Assembly: GCF_900452395.1 (NCBI RefSeq)
Contig: NZ_UGNV01000003.1
Coordinates: 1 to 64,000, forward strand
Direction: 5' to 3'
Origin: Legionella beliardensis
GTDB taxonomy: Bacteria > Pseudomonadota > Gammaproteobacteria > Legionellales > Legionellaceae
Length of the DNA: 64,000 nt
Shown here: positions 45,551-55,375 of the stretch, one piece after another
How positions within the stretch are numbered: the first letter of the stretch is position 1
How the letters are laid out: each line of letters opens with the position of its first letter
The notes under the pieces: model-generated
The model's database searches: none
What the model was told of the DNA's origin: nothing
What the model saw: the letters and a program-made list of their open reading frames with translations, nothing else
Program-made: the position numbers and the translations under genes

Positions 45551-47362
45551 TTAACTAATTAGCGGTGAAGTAGTATAGAGTTTATCTTCACAATTTTCTT
45601 TTATGATTGGATTTGTATTGGCTAAAAATAGGTACCGATTATCAATATGGTTGGTTTTATTCTGATTAGTTGGCGGCTCTTTAGATTGCTGTGTAAGGTG
45701 TTTTTTTTCTTCTGTAATCCAACATTCAATTTGATCTTTTAGCATAGGAAGTGTCACTACACCATTTTTTAAAACTTGATTATGAAATTCTCGGATATTA
45801 AAAGCTTCTTTAAGCTGCTCTTTTGCTAAATCCCTTAACTTTTCAATCTCAAATTTACCTAACATATAGGAGGTGGCCTGCCCAGGCAGCATAATATATC
45901 TATCTACTTCTGCTCCAATAAGCACATCAGAGAGTGTGGTATGCTGTTTAATGTATAAAATAGCTACTTCCCTAGTCCAATGCATTACATGAATACCAGT
46001 ATCAACTACCAAACGTGCTGCACGTAGTGCTTCGTTAGCTAATAAACCCAAACGAGAAATATCATCAATAAATAGACCCATTTCATCTGCCAATCGCTCT
46101 ACATAAAGTGCCCAGCCTTCACCATACCCGCTGTTCCATAAATATTGATTTAATTCAGGCATTCTTTTATCTTCGACTTGCAAGGCCATTTGAAAATGAT
46201 GGCCCGGAATTAACTCATGAAATAGCGTAGATTCTTGGTCAATTCGATTTATTTTATTAGGCTCGTAAGTATTAATATAAAAAACGCCTGGCTCTTTACC
46301 ATCTTTACTTGGTGGCCTATACTCGCCTGGGGCGCCAGTTTGTGCCTTATAAAGTGGGTAAGGGCGAATGACACCTTCGGATTTAGGCATCATATCAAAC
46401 CAAGCAGATACCTTCTCCTTGACTCTATTAAGCGCTGACAGGTTGTAATCTAATATCTCTTGCTCAGTGGAAAAGGTATTTTTAGGGTCATTTATGACTG
46501 CTTGAAAAATTTCAAACATAGTACCGTATTTACCAATTCTAGAACCAATATCTTTCGCTTCTTTTTCTAACTTCTCCATATAATTTAAGCCCAGCTCATG
46601 TATTTGTTGAAAGCTAATATCTAGCGTAGCTTCCTGCTTGACCTTTACTTGGTAGGCTTTTTCTCCTGGAGGTAGAGCAGAAATACCAATTTCAGTTCTG
46701 GCAATGGGCAAATATTCATTTCGTAGAAAGTTATTAAATTGTTGTAAGGCAGGGTTAATTACCAAGTAAATTAGCCCCTTTATTTTTCTTTTAAACGCCT
46801 CATTATTACTGCGATCAGCCATAGAATAAAAAGGAGATTTTTCAATTTCTTCAGTAATAATAAGCTTAACTTGATTTATTACTCTTTTAACGGCTGGCTT
46901 AGGTGCAGTAAAACCTTGCCTAACACCTTCCTGTAAGTTAGCAATTTGAGTCTTGACAACTTCTGAGAAATTACGCCAACGATTTAAAGCGTTAGTTTGG
47001 TGATCTTCTGTTTCGACTGGCTGAAGCTCTGCGACATCAGTCATAAGAACATGCCAACCATCTAGTGGATTTACGTCCCAAAGGTATGTCTTACAAATAC
47101 GACTGTCTTTTTTTGCTGCTAAATTTTCTTTTAATAGAGAGTAGGTTACCTGTTCTTCATTATTTAATTGGTTAACATCTATTTGATTAAGAGCCAATAA
47201 AACACGCTCTTCTTCTTGTTCCCACTGCAAAATGCCGGTAAGTGAAAAATCACAAAAGCTATCAAGCACCGCATCAGCTCGATAGTTCAAAAGTGCTTGC
47301 TCAGGAAAATGCCTGAAATAATTTGCCTCATATTCTTTAATAAGTGTAGAAAATAATGTCAT
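45551..47362 (-). CDS. DUF885-family metallopeptidase-like protein
   Basis: About 603 residues. TLFHELIPGHHFQMALQ is the HExxxGHH-like signature of DUF885, followed by YLWNSGYGEGWALYVERLAD with the conserved Glu-Gly-Trp; HVMHWTREVAILYI and LPGQATSYMLGKFEI are further family blocks. Probably a zinc-dependent carboxypeptidase-like enzyme. ATG at 47362 is preferred because AAGGA lies 8-9 nt before it; an upstream ATG at 47461 would add a 33-residue Cys-containing extension without support. No signal peptide from the preferred start. Confidence 0.85.
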   Translation of the reverse strand: MTLFSTLIKEYEANYFRHFPEQALLNYRADAVLDSFCDFSLTGILQWEQEEERVLLALNQIDVNQLNNEEQVTYSLLKENLAAKKDSRICKTYLWDVNPLDGWHVLMTDVAELQPVETEDHQTNALNRWRNFSEVVKTQIANLQEGVRQGFTAPKPAVKRVINQVKLIITEEIEKSPFYSMADRSNNEAFKRKIKGLIYLVINPALQQFNNFLRNEYLPIARTEIGISALPPGEKAYQVKVKQEATLDISFQQIHELGLNYMEKLEKEAKDIGSRIGKYGTMFEIFQAVINDPKNTFSTEQEILDYNLSALNRVKEKVSAWFDMMPKSEGVIRPYPLYKAQTGAPGEYRPPSKDGKEPGVFYINTYEPNKINRIDQESTLFHELIPGHHFQMALQVEDKRMPELNQYLWNSGYGEGWALYVERLADEMGLFIDDISRLGLLANEALRAARLVVDTGIHVMHWTREVAILYIKQHTTLSDVLIGAEVDRYIMLPGQATSYMLGKFEIEKLRDLAKEQLKEAFNIREFHNQVLKNGVVTLPMLKDQIECWITEEKKHLTQQSKEPPTNQNKTNHIDNRYLFLANTNPIIKENCEDKLYTTSPLIS

Positions 47363-47694
47363 TAGTTTTTCCTTTGAGCAATTACCACAGCTACTTAGCT
47401 TATATATACCTATTCCGATATTTTGACCTTGCAAGTACCAATAGGTGGTTTTAGTAATCACTGATTAGTTTTTTATTATTCCCGATAAATTAAACAGAAG
47501 TTCAAATTAGCCAGGCTTAATGGGATAAAAATCCACTAATTTCAAATCAAATTTATATTCGCTTCAACAGTGTGAGTTAATTCATTACATTGAGTTATCT
47601 GAAAGACAAATTGAAAATTATTCTCTTTTAGTGAATCATAATTTAATACTTTTTTAATCATTTTTAATAAAATCTTTTTATTCGGCTTTTTACA

Positions 47695-47994
47695 TTAAGT
47701 CGTACTTTTTGCAATTTTTTTCCATTCTTTAAGCGCCAAAGAATGTAGCTCATCAATATCAATTTTTACAGACTTAAAAGTAGAAGGCAAATGATGCTCA
47801 ACTATTTTAGTCAATTCAATATCATCAAGTAATTCTATCATGCGCTCATAAATTTCTATGGGTATTAGATAAGCAGCTGCTGTATTGTGATTCAATATTG
47901 CTATGGGTTGTCCATGTGAGCCGTTGATAACTTTAGTTGGATTTTTCTTAAATTCACTAATACTTGTAACCTGCGTAGCATACAAAATTTGCAT
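47695..47994 (-). CDS. Phd/YefM (StbD-like) antitoxin, orphan
   Basis: 99 residues beginning MQILYATQVTSISEFKKNPT, then GQPIAILNHNTAAAYLIPIE and YERMIELLDDIELTKIVE, the conserved order of StbD/RelB-type Phd-fold antitoxins. The acidic C-terminus DIDELHSLALKEW would contact a toxin. No StbE/RelE toxin gene follows, so it is an orphan. ATG at 47994 fits the family start. Confidence 0.82.
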   Translation of the reverse strand: MQILYATQVTSISEFKKNPTKVINGSHGQPIAILNHNTAAAYLIPIEIYERMIELLDDIELTKIVEHHLPSTFKSVKIDIDELHSLALKEWKKIAKSTT

Positions 47995-48091
47995 GATTTG
48001 TACTAAATAAAGCGCTTTTTTATGAACCAATTATAGTGCTTTATTTACAGAGTTGATAATAATATCTGATTTAGGCAAAAATATACTTTAG

Positions 48092-48340
48092 GGAGCGACT
48101 GAGGCATTAGAATATGCTAAAGGCAATTAATCTAAAGCCAGAGCCCATTCTTTAAAAATTCCTAACGGAGTCAATGTGGTTTTAATTAGAGATAATTTGC
48201 ATATGACCCGGCAAGAATTTGCAGATACATTTGATTTTAGTATACGTACATTGGAGAAATGGGAACGCAGGGAGCGTCATCCTGAAGGTCCAGCTCGCGC
48301 CTACTTAACAGTAATTACTAAAGACCCTGCTGCTTATTGA
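48092..48340 (+). pseudogene. Decayed copy of the HigA-2-type antitoxin
   Basis: GATEALEYAKGN stop, then KIPNGVNVVLIRDNLHMTRQ, EFADTFDFSIRTLEKWERRE and RHPEGPARAYLTVITKDPAA, in one frame. This is a near copy of the antitoxin at 27468-27764, and the homology runs on past the gene (GCGCTTAATAACTAAC). The start is missing and a TAA interrupts the linker. It is in the opposite orientation to the 27468 copy. Confidence 0.8.
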
Positions 48341-48902
48341 AAGCGCTTAATAACTAACTTAATTGATTTTGCTAACATGTGTTTTGGGGACTCTACACTG
48401 CTTTTCCAAAATACTGATATCAAGTAGCTAATGCTGCTGATACATGCTCCAGATCTTTATTTATTGCGTAGAATTGCTTTGGCAGGACCTGTTGGCTCTC
48501 TTTTTCAACTCCTGAATTGAACTCAATCTTCCAAACCAAGGCGACGCTCTATTTCTTCCATTGTTAATCTTGGATTTTTTTCTTCAAGGCGTGTTAGTCA
48601 GTTTAATGAGATTATGATGTAAACACCAGGAGACTTTTAATGTATTTGGTGAGGCTGTTCGCTTACAAGAGCACCAATTAGCCCACACCCCAGACCAATC
48701 GTCTTTATCTTTTCTTTCATGATGAAAACCGGTTTAAGTACAAGCTTAAAGAGAGACAAACCATACAAGCGCCCGATGATAAGCTTTTTTATTATTTGAA
48801 ACCGGGTGGAGAATTCCAATTTAATAAATATAATTTATTGATTGATTATATTTAATTCAATATGTTATTATATTGCACAGTATATTAAATTGAGTGCTTA
48901 AA
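48341..48902. other. Intergenic region with unidentified relics
   Basis: About 560 bp. A minus-strand frame near 48538-48600 reads TRLEEKNPRLTMEEIERRLG without start or recognisable family. The last 80 bp before the next gene are AT-rich and should hold its promoter. Confidence 0.35.
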
Positions 48903-50540
48903 ATGCAAGAAAATTTCTCGAAATTAGAATTAATAAGCTTTTGTAAGATTCATAAAGCTATTAGAGAAACTAATTCTATAAAAAATGCCGCGTTAAAATT
49001 AAACGTAGACCCGAATATTTTATCAGATTACATAAGAGAAATTGCTAAAAAAAATTTTGGCTTAGCCTATCAAAAATTACGAACTTTCAAAGAGCAGGAG
49101 CTAGAGCACTACCTGGGCCCTATATATAGAAAATGTTGGATAATACATGAAAATGGAATAAATTATGAAAATGAGCCTTTATATTCAACGACTCAGCCAT
49201 TATCAGTTTTAACCCAAAATTATACTGATGTGGTTGATATATTAGACCATTTCATAGATACCTATACTTCAGCATCAGTAATAGGTAATAGTCATGAGGA
49301 TAAAGGTAACAATGAGTCCACAAAGCTTCCGCAAGAATATCCTTTTAACGAGATTCATAAAGCTATTAAGAATACTCCTTCTGTATCAAAAGCGGCATTA
49401 AAATTAAATGTAGCCTATAGCACCTTATCAGACTATCTAAAAAAAATTGCTAAAATAAATCCTGATTTAACTCATAAAAACTTACAAACATATAAAGAGA
49501 ATGAATTAGTACACAACCTTGGTTTTAAGTATAGACAATGCTGGATAATACATAAAAACGCTATAACTTATGCAAATACCGAGCTACAAATAACGCATCA
49601 GTCATCATCTACCGTAGCCTATAATCATACTGATGTAGATGGTACTTTAGACCAACTTATGGCCACCTATACAGTTGATAATAGTAATAACAAACCTAGA
49701 AAATATCCGCGCGAGTGTGCCTTTAATGAGATTCATAAAGCTATTATAAAGTCTAGTTCTTTAGACCAGGCTGCCTTAGACTTAAATGTAGCCTACAGCA
49801 CCTTAGCAGATTATCTAAAAAAAATTGCCAAAATAAATCCTGACTTAACTTACAAAAACTTAAAAAAATATGAAGAGTATGAGTTAGAAAATCAACTTGG
49901 TCCTAAATATAGGCAGTGTTGGATAATACATCGCAACACTATTACTTATAAAAATCCGGACTTGCATACAACAACTCTACCATCTGCAATTTTAAATGAG
50001 GATCACATTGATGTGAATGACACATTAGATCAATTCCTAAATGACTATGCTTTGCCATTTACAAGTACTGATGAAAGTCTTAAAGATACTGTTGTACAAA
50101 CGGATAATCTTGTAAACGTAGTAGAGAACTTATCTGAACTAATGAATATATACGAGTTATTACCACCTATCGTGGACGATAATGAAGAACTCGATTCTTT
50201 ACTAGAGGGACTGCAAAATTTCGAAGAAGACTCTGTGTCATCTTTATCGCATTCCGTAACCACTAGCTACGCAAATAACCAAACAAATAAAAGATTAATA
50301 GAGCAGGGGATGACTAATCATATCGACTCTAACTTACTTCAAGAAGTTGCAGTATGCCCAACTTCTCTACCTGATCAACGCATCCCTGATAGCGCTGACG
50401 AGCATCCCGAAAAAAGAGTTAGGCTTTCAGTATTAGCAACTCATAGTTTATTTAATAATTCTCAATTATCGTCAGATGAAAAAAAGAATTCTAATTGCAA
50501 ACAGATAGAAAAAGCTTCTAGAAGTAATAATCATTCATAA
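48903..50540 (+). CDS. Protein with three Pipsqueak-like HTH repeats, candidate nucleomodulin
   Basis: 545 residues. Three modules of about 130 residues begin near 13, 148 and 274. Each has FNEIHKAI, then a helix-turn-helix (SVSKAALKLNVAYSTLSDYL in module 2), then a conserved Leu/Lys helix, (G/E)xKYRxCWIIHxNxITY and a D-V-x-x-(I/T)LD-(H/Q) closing segment. The helix-turn-helix follows the eukaryotic Pipsqueak pattern (S...AA...V..STL.DYL). The last 180 residues are acidic and Ser-rich with a basic HPEKRVRLS patch. It fits a DNA-binding effector that enters the host nucleus, by inference. ATG at 48903 is preferred to GTG at 48894. No operon partner. Confidence 0.6.
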   Translation: MQENFSKLELISFCKIHKAIRETNSIKNAALKLNVDPNILSDYIREIAKKNFGLAYQKLRTFKEQELEHYLGPIYRKCWIIHENGINYENEPLYSTTQPLSVLTQNYTDVVDILDHFIDTYTSASVIGNSHEDKGNNESTKLPQEYPFNEIHKAIKNTPSVSKAALKLNVAYSTLSDYLKKIAKINPDLTHKNLQTYKENELVHNLGFKYRQCWIIHKNAITYANTELQITHQSSSTVAYNHTDVDGTLDQLMATYTVDNSNNKPRKYPRECAFNEIHKAIIKSSSLDQAALDLNVAYSTLADYLKKIAKINPDLTYKNLKKYEEYELENQLGPKYRQCWIIHRNTITYKNPDLHTTTLPSAILNEDHIDVNDTLDQFLNDYALPFTSTDESLKDTVVQTDNLVNVVENLSELMNIYELLPPIVDDNEELDSLLEGLQNFEEDSVSSLSHSVTTSYANNQTNKRLIEQGMTNHIDSNLLQEVAVCPTSLPDQRIPDSADEHPEKRVRLSVLATHSLFNNSQLSSDEKKNSNCKQIEKASRSNNHS

Positions 50541-50875
50541 GACCATAATTTAATAGTGATATAAGCAGTTTCCATGGACTGAAGAATTAATAAGCCGTTT
50601 GAGCTTGCTATGGCGAGTTTCTAAGCGGTTATTACGCTTTAATTTGCTGGTGCTTAACTCGCTTAGATAGATTCCTTCCTGTTTCAATTCTTTTAGGTAA
50701 TTTTACTATGCAATTTACTTAAAATAAGTAACAGGAAATTGATATCTTAATAGGGTGAAATTTACCAAAGAAGGTCCTTTCTTGAGGCTTGCTCATAAAT
50801 GAAAAAACGGAATAATTAATTTTAAAAAAGGCATAAAACCACTAGAATGCCTATTTTTATCATTTAAAGAGCACG
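50541..50875. other. Intergenic region with a short relic frame
   Basis: 335 bp. A minus-strand frame at about 50550-50706 without a start reads YLKELKQEGIYLSELSTSKL then a basic RNNRLETRHSKLKRL, perhaps the tail of a lost gene. A partial copy of the TTTCTTGAG hairpin element lies near 50772. Confidence 0.35.
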
Positions 50876-53299
50876 ATGCGTTCTTCATTTAACTTTTTTG
50901 CCCACCTACCCGCTGATCCACCCTTACTTTTAATTTACTCAATACTGCCTGCCCAAGAGTTATATTTAAAGTGTCGCCTGCTAGATAAGCAACAGTCATT
51001 TCTCGCAACGCTTGCCTTATTGGAAAAGCAAGAGCAGGTGGCGGTTGTTTATCAACAACGATTACTCATGGATTTATTACAGTCGCAAACGCATCCGATA
51101 ATAACCACTGTTACTTTTTCAGCAGTCGCCCATAATCGTCTGTTAAATGCCTTATGGATGCTTATGAAAAATCCTTTCTGGGAACTGACAAGTAAACTCG
51201 CTGTCATACAACTAGTAGGTCAATTGAAAGGGCAAGCGTTTGTGTTAGCCAATAGCATGCTCGATGAGATTGAGACTAAATTAAGTAGCGAGCATTCCAA
51301 GGAAATTTGTCAAGGACTTCAATTATTAACTGTCTTGCTGCCTGGCTTTATTGCAACTGCCAAATTTGGTGCGCTGCTGCCAGCCGTGCAGGAGAAATTA
51401 GCGGATAATGATTGGGAGGTACGGGAAGCGGCGCTCAGGTGTTTAGCCCTACTTATTCCGTGCCTGTCGCCTAGGGAGGTGAGTGTGCTGCTGCCCGACG
51501 TGCAGTTGAAATTAGCGAATAATGATTGGAATGTCCGAGAAGCGGCGCTTAGGTGTTTAGCCCTACTTATCCCACACTTATCACCGAGCGAGGTGAGTGC
51601 ACTGCTACCCGACGTGCAGTTGAAATTAGCGGATAATATCTGGCAGGTACGAAAAGTGGCGCTCAATTGTTTAGCCCTACTTATCCCGCGCCTGTCACCT
51701 TGGGAGATGAGTGCGCTGCTGTCCGACGTGCAGGTGAAATTAGCGGATAATATTTGGTATGTCCGAGAAGCGGCGCTCAATTGTCTAGCCCTACTTATTC
51801 CGTGCCTGTCACCCAGCGAGGTGAGTGCGCTACTATCCGACGTGCAAGTGAAATTAGCAGATAATGATTGGAATGTCCGAGAAGCGGCGCTCAATTGTTT
51901 AGCCCCATTTATCCCGCGCCTGCCACCGCGAGAGGTGAGTGCGCTGCTACCCAATGTGCAGGTGAAATTAGCGGATGATATCTGGAAGGTACGGGAGGCG
52001 GCGCTCAGGTGTTTAGCCCTACTTATCCCGCGCCTGTCACCGCGAGAGGTGAGTGCGCTGCTGTCCGACGTGCAGGTGAAATTAGCGAATAATGATTTGG
52101 ATATACGAAAAGCGGCGCTCAATTGTTTAGCCCTACTTATCCCACACTTATCACCTAGTGAGGTGAATGCGCTGCTACCTGACGTGCAGGTGAAATTAGC
52201 GGATGATATCTGGAAGGTACGAAAAGCGGCGCTCAATTGTTTAGCCCTACTTATCCCGTGCCTGTCACCGCGAGAGGTGAGTGCGCTGCTGTCCGACGTG
52301 CAGGTGAAATTAGCGAATAATATCTGGGAGGTACGAGAAGCGGCGCTCAATTGTTTAGCCCTACTTATCCCGCGCCTGTCACCGCGAGAGGTAAGTGCGC
52401 TGCTGTCCGACGTGCAGGTGAAATTAGCGAATAGTATCTGGGAGGTACGAGAAGCGGCGCTCAATTGTTTAGCCCTACTTATTCCGCGCCTGTCACCGCG
52501 AGAGGTGAGTGCGCTGCTACCTGACGTGCAGGTGAAATTAGCGGATCATGATTGGAGGAGAAAACAAGCGGCGATCAGGTGTTTAGCCCTACTTATTCCG
52601 TGCCTGTCACCGAGAGAGGTAGGTGCGCTGCTACCCGACGTGCAGGTGAAATTAGCAGATCATGGTTGGGAGGTACGAGAAGTGGCGCTCAATTGTTTAG
52701 CCCTACTTATCCCGTGCCTGTCACCCAGCGAGGTGAGTGCGCTACTACCCGACATGCAGGTGAAATTAGCGGATCATGATTTGGCAGTACGAAAAGCGGC
52801 GCTCAGGTGTTTAGTCCTACTTATCCCGCGCCTGCCACCCAAGGAGGTGAGTGCGCTGCTATCCGACGTGCAGATGAAATTAGCGGACAACGATTTGAGG
52901 GTAGGACAAGCGGCGCTCAACTGTTTATCTGTCCTTATCCCCCGGATGTCACCAAGCGAGGTAAGGCAGTTGCTTCCAGTGATTAAGGAAAGATTGACAG
53001 ATACCAACACCGCTATTTATGAAGCGGCTGGTCTGTGTTTAATTACCCTAGTTCCTAAGCTCACTTATGCTGAGCAACATAAATTTATCAGGGAAGAGGG
53101 AGTGTCTTTAGTGAATACTTATCCTAAGTTATTTTATCAATTGATTAATGGGTTAATCAGCCAAGCTAGGAAAAAGGACAGGTTACAGCTTTTACAATTG
53201 GCATCAGAAAGTGACCTGTTTCTGCAAACCTTTGTAACCAATTATAAGATGTTGTTAATCGAACAATTACCTTCTACTAACTTACAGTCTAATCCTTAA
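50876..53299 (+). CDS. HEAT-repeat protein with F-box-like N-terminus
   Basis: 807 residues. Residues 8-45 (FAHLPADPPLLLIYSILPAQ, ELYLKCRLLDKQ) follow the F-box pattern of a Leu-Pro start, an Ile...Leu core and a Cys-Arg-Leu end. About 166-735 hold 15 tandem 38-residue HEAT-like units (A-L-L-P-D-V-Q-x-K-L-A-D ... V-R-E-A-A-L-x-C-L-A-L-L-I-P ... S-P-x-E-V-S), the last one diverged. Such solenoids bind partner proteins, so an adaptor that recruits a host target to a ubiquitin ligase is possible. The repeats are GC-richer than the surroundings. No signal peptide. Confidence 0.75.
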   Translation: MRSSFNFFAHLPADPPLLLIYSILPAQELYLKCRLLDKQQSFLATLALLEKQEQVAVVYQQRLLMDLLQSQTHPIITTVTFSAVAHNRLLNALWMLMKNPFWELTSKLAVIQLVGQLKGQAFVLANSMLDEIETKLSSEHSKEICQGLQLLTVLLPGFIATAKFGALLPAVQEKLADNDWEVREAALRCLALLIPCLSPREVSVLLPDVQLKLANNDWNVREAALRCLALLIPHLSPSEVSALLPDVQLKLADNIWQVRKVALNCLALLIPRLSPWEMSALLSDVQVKLADNIWYVREAALNCLALLIPCLSPSEVSALLSDVQVKLADNDWNVREAALNCLAPFIPRLPPREVSALLPNVQVKLADDIWKVREAALRCLALLIPRLSPREVSALLSDVQVKLANNDLDIRKAALNCLALLIPHLSPSEVNALLPDVQVKLADDIWKVRKAALNCLALLIPCLSPREVSALLSDVQVKLANNIWEVREAALNCLALLIPRLSPREVSALLSDVQVKLANSIWEVREAALNCLALLIPRLSPREVSALLPDVQVKLADHDWRRKQAAIRCLALLIPCLSPREVGALLPDVQVKLADHGWEVREVALNCLALLIPCLSPSEVSALLPDMQVKLADHDLAVRKAALRCLVLLIPRLPPKEVSALLSDVQMKLADNDLRVGQAALNCLSVLIPRMSPSEVRQLLPVIKERLTDTNTAIYEAAGLCLITLVPKLTYAEQHKFIREEGVSLVNTYPKLFYQLINGLISQARKKDRLQLLQLASESDLFLQTFVTNYKMLLIEQLPSTNLQSNP
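51371..53080. repeat. 15 tandem 114-bp repeats encoding HEAT units
   Basis: Near-identical 114-bp units (38 codons), e.g. GTGCAGGTGAAATTAGCG and TGTTTAGCCCTACTTATCCC recurring in every copy. Similarity at synonymous sites suggests recent expansion or gene conversion. The strong repetition also leaves a 381-codon shadow frame on the other strand. Confidence 0.9.
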
Positions 53300-53419
53300 G
53301 TTAAGCACTTATTGAATTGGCACCTAATTTCTTAAGCCTAACTTTGCAAATTAGACGCTCAATCTTAAATAAGGTCGTTTCTTGAGACTATCTATAACTA
53401 CATAAGTAATTTCTTTATA

Positions 53420-55375
53420 TTAGAGCTTGGAAGTATTAGTTTGTAAAACTGTTTGAGAATTATTGGCTTGAATTTTAGGTTTACTATATATACCCAAACC
53501 CCTAACTGATATTTCGGGCTTGCTTAAGAAAATGTTTTTATACTCTTTATAGTTGGGAATTTTTACAAATGCTTCCCAGTCACAAGTATGGAGATTTCTA
53601 TCTAATTTTGAAATTGCTTCCATATCTTCTTCATTGAGAACAAGATCACATGCTTTTAAATTTTCAGTTAAATGCTCTTTGGAAGTTTTAACAATGACAA
53701 TCATGTTTTGCTGCATAGTCCAAGCTAAAATAACTTGAAAAATTGTCACATTGTATTTTTTTGCAATTTCTTTTAATGTGAGGTTCTGTAGTAAGTCATC
53801 CGCTTTGCCTTTGCCAAATGGCCGGTATGGCATGATTGTTATATTATTTTTTTGACAAAAGGTGACAGTATCTTTTTGCTGACAATAAGGACTGATTTCA
53901 ATAGAATTATAAGTAATATGTTTAAGATATTTGTTGTCTAATCGTTTTAAATCGTTCGTAGTGAAGTTGCTTACACCAATATGTTTAATTAGGCCTGATT
54001 TTTTTAGTTTAATTAATTCATCAAAAATTTCGGTTGCTTTATCATGCAGTAATAAAGCAGGACTATGTAACATTAAAGTATCAATATAGTTTGTATTTAA
54101 GTCACACAAAATTTCTTTAAGAATTGAATGAACAGAAAATTTATGATTAATTAAATCAACATCATTAATTTTTGTACAGATATCAAATTCCTCCCGCTTT
54201 ACATGTTCTTGAACAATCGCATCGCCTAGCAATTTATTCGTTTTATAAGCGGTAGCAAGATCAAAGCGTCTATAGCCAGCTCTAATGGCTTCAACTATGT
54301 CTTCCACATTAGAAATGCCTAAGGTTCCAGCGCAAATATTATTTTTTAATCGAAAGTTTATATTTTGATGCATTATATAATTATCTTGTATTTTTTTATT
54401 TTTAGTTACTACCGTAACATAAATACTTTGTTCACTGTCTTTAGCCTTTAGGGGATGAAATAGATCATTCACCTGTAATACTGTAACAGGGTGAAAATCA
54501 GCTTGTGTTAACATACGGGGTTTATCAAGTTTACTTTTATTTTCAGAGGCAAATTTATTTTTAAGAGTTTCAAAATAAGTTTCTTGCGGCTGTGCCAGTA
54601 TAGCATCTAAATGATTAAACATATGATTTGTTGCAGTATAGGAAAGGTCTGGATAAAGTAGATATTTTTTATCATCGAAAGGAACAAATTTGTGTGGCAA
54701 TGTTATGCTGCCAGATTTAAGTTTAGGAGATAAACCGCCTACCATACTATATGAAAATAAAATATCTGCTTGTTTATAGATAGGGTCGATAAGCTCTTCA
54801 GCATAGCCTCGGCGGAAGTGGATGACGACATTAAGCCTAGGGGCTTTTATGCAATCAATTTCTCTGACTATTTTTCCTATCTTATCTTGTGTTTCTTTAT
54901 AAAAAAACTCATATTGCTCAGGAACACATTCTGTCAGTAAGCGTGCAATAAGTTTGTTTATAGTAATAGCACTAGAAGAACGATGTACGTGAATAACAAA
55001 ATTTAATGGTTGCTCAAAGGGTTTACCAGTAATTTTATGACCTTGCTCTACACAGTATTTAACTGTCAGTAAGGTAGCTAAATTAACATCCATTTCATTA
55101 TAGGTGTTAATAGCCATTTCCTTTAGCGAATACCCAGCTATTTCACTATTCTTATTAAGCTCAGCAAGCGTGTTGCCGTCAATTAAAGATCTATCCATAA
55201 TAAAAGCAAGGTTAAACCATAATGCTGATTTATTAATTGCTTTGGCAGGTTTTCCGGCTTCAATATTAAAGACATCAACCTTGCCAATTTGATGTAATTT
55301 TTCTAATGGAAAAGTTGAATTAGACTTTGGTAATTGCTGAAAAAGGTTTGCAAAGGGGTGCACTTTATTCTTCAT
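53420..55375 (-). CDS. Aldo/keto reductase fused to an unknown N-terminal domain
   Basis: About 651 residues. The C-terminal 290 residues are a complete AKR barrel: RRFDLATAYKTNKLLGDAI (catalytic Asp and Tyr), FDICTKIND (Lys), TLMLHSPAL (His), IGVSNFTTNDLKRL, QVILAWTMQQNMIVIVKTSK (NADPH-site). The first 340 residues are unrelated; they have NFVIHVHRSSSAITINKLIA, LNVVIHFRRGYAEELIDPI and ADILFSYSMVGGLSPKLKSG, reminiscent of a second Rossmann-like enzyme but not assigned. ATG at 55375 has GGGAA about 10 nt upstream and overlaps the small gene before it; ATG at 55402 is the alternative. The fusion is unusual. Confidence 0.75.
   Translation of the reverse strand: MKNKVHPFANLFQQLPKSNSTFPLEKLHQIGKVDVFNIEAGKPAKAINKSALWFNLAFIMDRSLIDGNTLAELNKNSEIAGYSLKEMAINTYNEMDVNLATLLTVKYCVEQGHKITGKPFEQPLNFVIHVHRSSSAITINKLIARLLTECVPEQYEFFYKETQDKIGKIVREIDCIKAPRLNVVIHFRRGYAEELIDPIYKQADILFSYSMVGGLSPKLKSGSITLPHKFVPFDDKKYLLYPDLSYTATNHMFNHLDAILAQPQETYFETLKNKFASENKSKLDKPRMLTQADFHPVTVLQVNDLFHPLKAKDSEQSIYVTVVTKNKKIQDNYIMHQNINFRLKNNICAGTLGISNVEDIVEAIRAGYRRFDLATAYKTNKLLGDAIVQEHVKREEFDICTKINDVDLINHKFSVHSILKEILCDLNTNYIDTLMLHSPALLLHDKATEIFDELIKLKKSGLIKHIGVSNFTTNDLKRLDNKYLKHITYNSIEISPYCQQKDTVTFCQKNNITIMPYRPFGKGKADDLLQNLTLKEIAKKYNVTIFQVILAWTMQQNMIVIVKTSKEHLTENLKACDLVLNEEDMEAISKLDRNLHTCDWEAFVKIPNYKEYKNIFLSKPEISVRGLGIYSKPKIQANNSQTVLQTNTSKL

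Noticed and set aside
51319-52464. 381-codon minus-strand reading frame opposite the HEAT gene
   Set aside because: It is the shadow of the 114-bp repeats, whose period is a multiple of three; it is Ser-rich with no ribosome-binding site or known family.
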